DNA from: Candidatus Bathyarchaeota archaeon
Lineage (GTDB): Archaea > Thermoproteota > Bathyarchaeia > 40CM-2-53-6
Direction of reading: 5' to 3'
Length of the DNA: 36,008 nt
Assembly (NCBI GenBank): GCA_005882895.1
Contig: VBBD01000065.1
Span: forward strand, 1 to 36,008
Shown: one piece after another, positions 15,855-21,789 of the stretch
How positions within the stretch are numbered: the stretch's first letter is position 1
Layout: every line of letters starts with the position of its first letter
Translations under genes and position numbers: made by a program
Notes under the pieces: model-generated
What the model was told of the DNA's origin: nothing
The model's input: only the letters and a program-made list of their open reading frames with translations
Database searches by the model: none

Positions 15855-18044
15855 CTAAGCTTCCATGAAATCGGACGCCTTCGGCGGCTCAAGTGAAAGT
15901 CCCTTTCGTTTCCTGATTCCCTCAACGACTGTTTGCAGCAGGGACGTGGGAACGGGAGACCACCTCGCGAACTCCAAACCCCAGAACGCTCGTCCTTGAG
16001 TTTGACTCCTCATCACTTCCGATAAATCGAAGCTTTCCGCAGTAGGCATCTCTCCAACCACCGAGACCAAGTGCCCCTTTTGATCGACAGAGACAATCTT
16101 TCCGCGCTTCTGCGTGATCACACTCGTCACTGCCCCCAACAGCTCATTCGGGACACGCGTAGTGATCTTCTGAACTGGCTCCAGCAACGTTGGCGCGGCT
16201 TCTAGGAAAGCCACGAACATGGCTCTGCGGGTCATGGGCATTATCTGCGCGGGACCCCTGTGAACGGGGTCCTCGTGAAGACTAACGTCAGTTACCTTCA
16301 CTTTCAAACCTCGAATCTGCTCGTATGCGATGGGGCCTTCCTTGATTCCCCAGCGATAGCCAGCTAGAACCATGTCCTTCACCTCTTGCATGTACTGCGC
16401 TCCCTTAGTAACGTCGAGAATCATGTTGAAGGGCTCGTCTATGCTCCAAACTCCCTTCGCCTCTTCCGGGGCCCATCCCACTGCTCGGAGGGTCTTGGCC
16501 ATCTCGGCTTTGTCCCCGTACTCGCTGATCTTGCCCTGTTTTATCAGGTCCAAGACGGCGTCTTCGAGCGGTTCGACCTCGATGTAGATCTTGTTGTGCT
16601 TGTTAGGCGACTTTCCTTCAACAGGCCCCGCATTTTTCCGCACAGCCTCACGATAGATCACGATAGGTTTGGAGGTAACAATCTCCATCCCAGTCTTGGT
16701 GATCAACGTGTTCGCAATCTCAAGGTGCAGCGTGCCCATTCCCGAGATCAGATATTCGCCAGTTTCCTCGTTGATGCTCGTTACGAGGTTCGGGTCCTCC
16801 AGTGAGAGCTTTCTCAAGATCTCAACCAGCTTGGGAAGGTCTCTGTTGAACTTCGGCTCCACCGCTATCGTGACAACCGGCTCGGTCACATAATGTACAG
16901 CTTCGAAAGGAACGAATTGCTTCACAGACGCAAGGGTTTCCCCCGCCTTCACATTCTCCAATCCAAGAAGAGCTGGAATGTTACCCGCGCTAAGATGCCC
17001 CACTATCTCTCGTTGCGGACCCATGTAGATGGCCACCTGTTGGACTCGTCCCTGTGCGCGGGAGTTGATCAGAAAGACCGCCTCTCCATCCGAAACTGTG
17101 CCCGAGAACAAGCGACCCGTCGCAACAACTCCGGCTTGCGGGTCCACGACAATATTCGTAACAGACATCAGAACCGGGCCCTTGTCATCACACTTGATCA
17201 TCGCCTGACCGTACTCGCTTTCTGGATCCCCGTGCCAGATCTTAGGAATTCTGTAGACCTGAGCTTTGTGGGGCGGCGGCATAACCTCCACCGCCATTCC
17301 TAGAATGGCTTCGTGGATCGGAGCGTTGGTCTTGAGCTCGTCCACCTTACCGTTTACATACGCATCGACAACATCAGAAAACTTGATCCCTTTCTTCTTC
17401 GCGACTACCGCATTAAAGCCCCACCTGTCCTTAGCCGAGCCCATCGCCACGGTGTTGGTAGCGAAGTTTACCTTCCATTTTTCCCGGAACTCGGGCTCAG
17501 CGTAGAGGTCGAGGAGGGCGTTGAAGTCCTTGATTATCCTAGCAACTCTTTCCTGTATCTGTTCAGGGTTCAGCTTGAGCTCCTTGATCAGCCGGTCAAT
17601 CTTGTTAATGTAAAGGACCGGCCTGACACGCTCCTCCAGGGCTTGTCGTGTCACGGTTTCTGTCTGAACCATCACCTCCTCCACCGAGTCGACCACAACC
17701 ACCGCTCCATCAATAGCCCGGAGCGATCTAGTGACTTTGCCCGAGAAATCCACGTGACCAGGGGTATCGATCAGGTTGATGACGAAGGGAACGTCATTAT
17801 GTTCGTAGTAGAGGCTGACGTTCGCAGCCTTGATCGTCATCTGACGCTTCTGTTCTTCCTCCATAAAGTCCATCGCCAAAGCCGTCCCCGCTAGAGACGG
17901 CGAAAGAAGCCCTGCACCAGCTAGAAGGCTGTCTGTCATAGTGGTCTTCCCGTGGTCCACGTGTGCGATGATTCCTATGTTGCGGATCTGCTCTTTGTTA
18001 GAGACGATTTTTAGAATGTCCGCTGAACTCTTGAAACGAGGCAA
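15855..18044 (-). CDS. fusA: Translation elongation factor EF-2 (archaeal)
   Basis: 729 residues, full length for aEF-2, the GTPase that moves tRNAs and mRNA through the ribosome. G1 is AHVDHGKTT at residues 27-35, with DTPGHVDF (G3) and NKIDR (G4) following. The C-terminal domain IV contains SLHEDPVHRGPAQIMP, the loop whose second histidine is converted to diphthamide. That loop separates archaeal and eukaryal EF-2 from bacterial EF-G. The ATG is at 18044, behind a clear TATA box (18097-18104) and an inverted repeat (18067-18085). The gene is divergent from the lipoyl/TusA fusion. Confidence 0.98.
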   Translation of the reverse strand: MPRFKSSADILKIVSNKEQIRNIGIIAHVDHGKTTMTDSLLAGAGLLSPSLAGTALAMDFMEEEQKRQMTIKAANVSLYYEHNDVPFVINLIDTPGHVDFSGKVTRSLRAIDGAVVVVDSVEEVMVQTETVTRQALEERVRPVLYINKIDRLIKELKLNPEQIQERVARIIKDFNALLDLYAEPEFREKWKVNFATNTVAMGSAKDRWGFNAVVAKKKGIKFSDVVDAYVNGKVDELKTNAPIHEAILGMAVEVMPPPHKAQVYRIPKIWHGDPESEYGQAMIKCDDKGPVLMSVTNIVVDPQAGVVATGRLFSGTVSDGEAVFLINSRAQGRVQQVAIYMGPQREIVGHLSAGNIPALLGLENVKAGETLASVKQFVPFEAVHYVTEPVVTIAVEPKFNRDLPKLVEILRKLSLEDPNLVTSINEETGEYLISGMGTLHLEIANTLITKTGMEIVTSKPIVIYREAVRKNAGPVEGKSPNKHNKIYIEVEPLEDAVLDLIKQGKISEYGDKAEMAKTLRAVGWAPEEAKGVWSIDEPFNMILDVTKGAQYMQEVKDMVLAGYRWGIKEGPIAYEQIRGLKVKVTDVSLHEDPVHRGPAQIMPMTRRAMFVAFLEAAPTLLEPVQKITTRVPNELLGAVTSVITQKRGKIVSVDQKGHLVSVVGEMPTAESFDLSEVMRSQTQGRAFWGLEFARWSPVPTSLLQTVVEGIRKRKGLSLEPPKASDFMEA

Positions 18045-18066
18045 CTAATCCTACCTTTCTAGCCGA

Positions 18067-18085
18067 AGAGATTCAGCGAATCTCT
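18067..18085. promoter_or_regulatory. Palindrome in the EF-2 leader
   Basis: A perfect 8-bp inverted repeat with a 3-base centre (AGAGATTC-AGC-GAATCTCT). It lies 23-41 bases upstream of the EF-2 ATG, at the expected transcription start given the TATA box. It could be an operator or a 5'-UTR hairpin. Confidence 0.55.
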
Positions 18086-18096
18086 ACGGTTCTCTA

Positions 18097-18104
18097 TTAT
18101 ATAT
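18097..18104 (-). promoter_or_regulatory. TATA box of the EF-2 gene
   Basis: On the minus strand the sequence reads ATATATAA, about 53 bases before the ATG. The expected transcription start is about 25 bases downstream, near 18075, giving a leader of about 30 bases. Confidence 0.65.
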
Positions 18105-18206
18105 TGCGCCAGAATAGGCCCCAAAATAGACTCACAAACCGAGACATTCTTTGCACCATTGTCAGTCCTAATATCCAGCCACTCCGCAGAATTCGCGTCC
18201 TCGCTC

Positions 18207-18214
18207 AAGGTGAT
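18207..18214 (+). promoter_or_regulatory. Shine-Dalgarno pointing to a CTG start
   Basis: AAGGTGAT matches the anti-SD of 16S rRNA over seven or more bases. It sits five bases upstream of the in-frame CTG at 18220, which begins the lipoyl/TusA fusion. The ATG overlapping the SD (18213) is in another frame and stops after 11 codons. Confidence 0.55.
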
Positions 18215-18219
18215 GCAAA

Positions 18220-18885
18220 CTGGAGTTAGATCACTGCAGTTTCCCTGACCATCTCTTGTATGATCTGGAAAACAACACTTGGGTAAAAAGCGAAGATAGC
18301 GGAGAAATGACCATAGGAGTAACCAGTCTCCTTTCAGCTATCGCGGGAAAATTCACCTCGGCGCGAATCCGGCCTGTCGGAACGACGGTAAAGCGAGTGA
18401 GTAGTCTCGGTACTCTTGAAAGCCTGAAATTCGTTGGTCCCATTCCATCGCCTATCTCAGGGATTGTGTCAGCCGTAAACGGAGAGGTGATCAAACGGCC
18501 GAAGTTGCTGAACGACGCACCCTATACAGAGGGATGGATTGTGAGGCTGAAACCGCTGGCACTCCAGACAGAGAGAGGTTTCCTCTCACGAGCGGCGGAC
18601 GCGACAGACACTCTCAAGAAAAGAATTGCTGAATTTCATGCTCGCTGTTTCAAAGCCTTTCCCGACCATGAGATGTATGAGATCGGGACGGAGTGTTCTG
18701 CAGTTCTTGTTCATCTAAACGAGCTTCTCGCGACAGCTCTCGTCGGAGATATTGTTCATCTCGTTACGGATGATCCAACGTCCTACGTGGAGATGGTGCG
18801 GTGGACGGACCAGACTGGTCATGTGTTCGTTGACTGGCGGCAGGAGGGAAACCTCTTCCATTTCATCGTTCGGAAAGAACAATGA
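18220..18885 (+). CDS. Lipoyl-carrier (GcvH/LbpA-like) - TusA fusion protein
   Basis: The N-terminal half is a GcvH-type lipoyl domain: FPDHLLYDLENNTWVKSEDSGEMTIGVTSLL, then ESLKFVGPIPSPISG with the lipoylatable Lys at about residue 70, then PYTEGWIVRLKP. The C-terminal part, from about residue 150, is TusA-like: YEIGTECSAVLVHLNELLATALVGDIVHLVTDDP and FHFIVRK. Cys159 occupies the persulfide-carrying position, but the CPxP motif is CSAV. Lipoate-binding proteins and TusA both carry sulfur in archaeal and bacterial sHdr-type sulfur metabolism, so the fusion suggests sulfur transfer between a lipoyl arm and a thiol. A rhodanese gene converges on it downstream. The GcvH N-terminal homology extends upstream of the TTG at 18256, so I place the start at CTG 18220, with a strong Shine-Dalgarno. 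In-frame upstream there is a stop (18211) and no ATG. Confidence 0.85.
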   Translation: MELDHCSFPDHLLYDLENNTWVKSEDSGEMTIGVTSLLSAIAGKFTSARIRPVGTTVKRVSSLGTLESLKFVGPIPSPISGIVSAVNGEVIKRPKLLNDAPYTEGWIVRLKPLALQTERGFLSRAADATDTLKKRIAEFHARCFKAFPDHEMYEIGTECSAVLVHLNELLATALVGDIVHLVTDDPTSYVEMVRWTDQTGHVFVDWRQEGNLFHFIVRKEQ

Positions 18886-18940
18886 GACGAATGCTTGAAG
18901 AAATGGGGAAGGAAAGAGAGAGAGAGGTTGATACGGTATT

Positions 18941-19816
18941 TTATGCTGGAACGGCTTGTGCTATCGATGGGCTCGGCTTCTCGATGGGATTCCGAACGAG
19001 GTTTCCCCATTCGGTCCATGAACCGTCGTAGTTTCGCACGCTTGGGTAGCCGAGGAGATACTTTAGCACGAACCATGTGAACGAAGATCTCTCGCCTATG
19101 CGGCAGTAGGTGACAATCTCCCTGCTGGCGATGATGCCCTTGTCCTCGTAGAGCTTCTTCAATTCCTCTGGGCTCTTGAATGTGCCATCTTCTCGGACCG
19201 CTTGGGACCATGGAATGTTGATCGCGCCCGGTATGTGGCCTCCACGTTGTGCATGCTCTGTGGGGTACTCTGGCGGCGCTAGCACTTCACCGGTGAACTC
19301 TTTCGGCCCTCTGACGTCAACCAGCCTCACGCTAGGTTTCTGGTAGATGTCAAGAGCTTGTTTGAAATAGACTCTAACGCTCTCGTCGGGTCCTGATGCC
19401 TTGAAGCCGGTGCGTGGGTAAGTGGGGACGTCCTTGGCTAGTGGTTTGTCTTCGTCGATCCATTTTTTCCGCCCGCCGTTCATTAGTACGACGTTTTTGA
19501 CGCCATAGTATTGTAGGTCCCAGAAAGCGTAAGCGGCGAACCAGTTGTTGAAATCGCCATAGAGCACAATCTTAGTGTCCTGCGCGATTCCGGATTTGGC
19601 GAATAGTTCTTCCAGTTGCTGTTTGGATAGGATGTCTCTTTCGAGGGGGTGGTTGAGGTCCTTCTTCCAGTCGAAGAGGACCGCGCCGGGAACGTGTCCC
19701 AGCTGATAGTTCGCAACCGGGTCATAGTCCACTTCTGCAATCCTTACCTTAGGATCGTTGAGGTGTTGTTGTACCCAGTCACTGGTTACCAGTACTTCGG
19801 GGTGTGCGTATGACAT
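18941..19816 (-). CDS. Two-domain rhodanese (thiosulfate/3-mercaptopyruvate sulfurtransferase)
   Basis: 291 residues with two rhodanese domains. The N-terminal, inactive domain runs about 5-130 (VLVTSDWVQQHLNDPKVRIAEVDYD through GHVPGAVLFDW). The C-terminal domain has RLVDVRGPKEFTGE, GGHIPGAINIPW and the active-site loop VTYCRIGERSSFTWFVL, where the Cys forms the persulfide. The CRIGERS loop is of the thiosulfate-sulfurtransferase type. The enzyme would feed sulfane sulfur to acceptors such as TusA-like proteins. It faces the lipoyl/TusA fusion tail to tail. Its ATG lies within one arm of an inverted repeat (19809-19852). Confidence 0.92.
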   Translation of the reverse strand: MSYAHPEVLVTSDWVQQHLNDPKVRIAEVDYDPVANYQLGHVPGAVLFDWKKDLNHPLERDILSKQQLEELFAKSGIAQDTKIVLYGDFNNWFAAYAFWDLQYYGVKNVVLMNGGRKKWIDEDKPLAKDVPTYPRTGFKASGPDESVRVYFKQALDIYQKPSVRLVDVRGPKEFTGEVLAPPEYPTEHAQRGGHIPGAINIPWSQAVREDGTFKSPEELKKLYEDKGIIASREIVTYCRIGERSSFTWFVLKYLLGYPSVRNYDGSWTEWGNLVRNPIEKPSPSIAQAVPA

Positions 19817-19852
19817 ACGTCATCTGGCTCACGCGCTATAACGTATGTCATA
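19809..19852. promoter_or_regulatory. Inverted repeat over the rhodanese start region
   Basis: Two perfect 12-base arms, TATGACATACGT (19809-19820) and ACGTATGTCATA (19841-19852), are separated by 20 bases. The first arm contains the rhodanese start codon; the second lies just upstream, beside an AT-rich TTAATAT that may be the TATA element. The arrangement resembles a two-site operator. Confidence 0.6.
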
Positions 19853-19944
19853 TTAATCTCTTGCTTACGCTATTCTACCGGGAATATTTCGCTCCTAAAC
19901 TATCACGCTGGCCTTTCTGGCAGACGCCGGCTCCCGGAACTTTT

Positions 19945-20104
19945 AGTCGCAGAATAAGCCCTGATCTCGAATCCAAGCCCGACGTTTCCAGGTACGCCAT
20001 ATTCCACGCTTATCCCTAGGGGAATCCGCGGGGATCGAAAACGGCCGTTCAAGCCAATAACAAGCCCATCTCTAAGAAACAACCCCGGAATCACGCCCAG
20101 ACAG
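19945..20104 (-). repeat. Dispersed intergenic element, copy C
   Basis: On the minus strand it begins CTGTCTGG-x4-GATTCC at 20104 and reaches GATTCGAGATCAGGGCT at 19973-19957. The same two blocks occur 131 bases apart in copy B on the plus strand near 29.5 kb, with GGGC and GGCTT also at matching offsets between them. Confidence 0.6.
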
Positions 20105-20287
20105 AAACAACGTTCGGAAAAAATTGAATCCCTTAGGCACGTCGTGTAGTATGAGTGGTCCCCGCGGACGCCTGCGAAAGTAAAATGCCAATCGTCTCTT
20201 TCCACCAACAGAACCGCCCCTGGTCAACCATGATACGATCCCGACCACATGACTTACAGAATCAGAACAAGCAGATCGGAGAACCAC

Positions 20288-20385
20288 TTTTGAAACCGGT
20301 TCCTAAAATCGGGTTCTGAAACAGGTTTCTGAAACGCAATTCGGAAAAGGTTCTAGAAACCATTTTCTGAAACAGCTTCCGAAAA
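20288..20385. repeat. Tandem array of eight TTCnGAA-like motifs
   Basis: Degenerate copies of a short palindrome (TTC-n-GAA with flanking A/T) begin at about 289, 300, 314, 327, 340, 351, 365 and 377 (add 20000). The period is 11-14 bases. Best copies read TTTCTGAAAC and TTCGGAAAA. The array lies 70-160 bases past the TFB stop. Confidence 0.6.
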
Positions 20386-20404
20386 CAGTAACCGTGAATT
20401 TCCG

Positions 20405-20418
20405 GGCCCCCCGGGGCC
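20405..20418 (-). terminator. GC-rich hairpin after TFB, possible terminator
   Basis: GGCCCC-CC-GGGGCC forms a 6-bp stem with almost no loop, 34-47 bases past the TFB stop. A second hairpin, GTGCC/GGCAC at 20436-20451, touches the stop codon. There is no strong T run directly after, so the terminator role is tentative. Confidence 0.35.
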
Positions 20419-20451
20419 TACTCAAGTCTCACGCCGTGCCCTGCGTGGCAC

Positions 20452-21411
20452 CTATATCGGGACTTCTATCATCAGCTTCTCAAGAAGCTCCTTGTACCTA
20501 TTCCGAATAGTAACCTCAGTCACGTTCGCGATCTCCGCGATCTCCCGCTGCGTCTTCCGCTCATTCGTCAACACCGTCGCAATATACGTGGACGCGGCCG
20601 CGATCCCCGCCGGACCCCGACCGCTGGTCAGCTTCATCTGGCGTGCGATCTCCAAGATCCGAATCGCGATCCCTTCCGCCTTCCCGGATATTGTTAGTTT
20701 GTTCGAAAACCGCGCCGCATAATTCCTGTTCGCGGAAGGCGGCACAAACATCCCGAGTTCCCGCAGCATGAACCGATAGCTCCGGCCAATATCCTTCTTG
20801 TTCAGCGTCGACACACTAGCAATCTCATCCAGAGTCCGCGGAATACCGCACTGCCGGCACGACATGTAAATCGCCGCAGCCGTAACATTGTGAATCGATC
20901 TCCCACGGATCAAACGCCTCTTAATCGCTCGACGATAGATAACAGATGCCGTTTCGAGAATATTCTTCGGCAAAGAAAGAGCCGACGACAACTTGCTCAG
21001 CTCCGACAATGCCACAGCCAGGTTCCGCTCCGTCGCGTCCGACACTCGGACACGCCGCTGCCACTTCCGCAGCTTGTAAAGCTCGATCCGTTGATCCGCT
21101 GAGACACCCTTTGTCCCGGTAGGGCGATCACGCCAGTCGATAATCGTCGAGAGGCCTTTGTCATGAATAGTATACGTCATCGGCGCACCGGTACGCGCCC
21201 TCTTCGCGCGCTGCTCGTCGTCAAACGCACGCCACTCAGGCCGCGTATCAGCAATCTTCTCCTGCACAACATACCCACAAGCCATGCAGACAACCTCGGC
21301 CGCGTCGTAGTCCCTCATCAGCCTGGAGCCACCACACTCCGGGCACAACCGTATTCTCCGTGAGCTGCTTTCGGGTGCCCGTTCTAGCGTCTGGCCTACT
21401 TCTTCAACCAC
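20452..21411 (-). CDS. tfb: Transcription initiation factor B (TFB)
   Basis: 319 residues, the archaeal TFIIB homologue that recruits RNA polymerase to TBP on promoters. The N-terminal zinc ribbon uses C23, C26, C42 and C45 (CPECG... CMACG). The B-finger/linker region contains RPEWRAFDDEQRAKRARTGAPMTY. Two cyclin repeats follow (about 115-210 and 215-310), with the recognition helix at NVTEVTIRNRYKELLEKL near the C-terminus. KWQRRVRVSDATERNLAVALSEL and the second repeat closely resemble thaumarchaeal TFBs as I remember them. It starts at GTG, 14 bases after Gar1, forming an operon with it. Confidence 0.97.
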   Translation of the reverse strand: MVEEVGQTLERAPESSSRRIRLCPECGGSRLMRDYDAAEVVCMACGYVVQEKIADTRPEWRAFDDEQRAKRARTGAPMTYTIHDKGLSTIIDWRDRPTGTKGVSADQRIELYKLRKWQRRVRVSDATERNLAVALSELSKLSSALSLPKNILETASVIYRRAIKRRLIRGRSIHNVTAAAIYMSCRQCGIPRTLDEIASVSTLNKKDIGRSYRFMLRELGMFVPPSANRNYAARFSNKLTISGKAEGIAIRILEIARQMKLTSGRGPAGIAAASTYIATVLTNERKTQREIAEIANVTEVTIRNRYKELLEKLMIEVPI

Positions 21412-21425
21412 TTTTTCCCGTTCTC

Positions 21426-21674
21426 CTAATTATCCTCTAAAAGGTATAGAACTCTGCCCGCGAACCCTTCTCCCGCAGCCTCCGGCTTTACGGAGACATA
21501 TGGACTCTTCACAGGACCGAGAATATTGTTGACAGTCCCGATTCTCTTGATCTTGTAGTCGACCACGTTTGCTCGTTCGGGGGGTACCGGAGGCTGTTCA
21601 AGCCGGACAATCAAGTTACCGCTCTTCGACATATGCAGAACTTTGCCAAGCCGTCTTAATCCCGCACCTGGCAC
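21426..21674 (-). CDS. gar1: H/ACA RNP component Gar1
   Basis: About 82 residues with the Gar1 beta-barrel: LRRLGKVLHMSKSGNLIVRLE, VVDYKIKRIGTVNNILGPVKSPYVSVKP and AGRVLYLLED. Gar1 binds Cbf5 in the box H/ACA particle that makes pseudouridine in rRNA. A TTG at 21701 would give nine more codons, but it lies only seven bases from the TATA box (21708-21715) and thus upstream of the likely transcription start. The GTG at 21674 is therefore the better start. Gar1-TFB is a common archaeal gene pair. Confidence 0.88.
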   Translation of the reverse strand: MPGAGLRRLGKVLHMSKSGNLIVRLEQPPVPPERANVVDYKIKRIGTVNNILGPVKSPYVSVKPEAAGEGFAGRVLYLLEDN

Positions 21675-21707
21675 ACTCCAATGAAAGGCGAAAAATGCCA
21701 AATCGCG

Positions 21708-21715
21708 TATATAAA
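21708..21715 (-). promoter_or_regulatory. TATA box of the gar1-tfb operon
   Basis: On the minus strand the sequence is TTTATATA, the archaeal consensus. Transcription should start near 21686. Read in the other direction (TATATAAA) it might also serve the SMC-like operon. Confidence 0.65.
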
Positions 21716-21789
21716 CATTGATTGGACGAGAAAGACTTCTAATTCAGCCAAGCCAACACTATCCAAGAACAAGGCTGGCCAGTAGGAAA

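Larger units (their letters stand above)
19817..20451. other. 635-base non-coding region between rhodanese and TFB
   Basis: I see no convincing gene. The region holds the inverted repeat near the rhodanese start, one copy of a dispersed element (minus strand, about 19945-20104), an array of eight TTCnGAA-like motifs (20288-20382) and two GC-rich hairpins just after the TFB stop. Confidence 0.6.

Noticed and set aside
16386-17894. Several long plus-strand frames inside the EF-2 gene
   Set aside because: They are antisense shadows of a full-length, strongly conserved EF-2.
19903-20208. 101-codon minus-strand frame in the rhodanese-TFB gap
   Set aside because: It crosses the dispersed element and has no recognisable pattern; element homology with 29.5 kb is not kept as protein similarity.
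20288-20385. CRISPR array
   Set aside because: The repeats are short (about 7-10 bases), degenerate and have no unique spacers of 30-40 bases; no cas gene is near.
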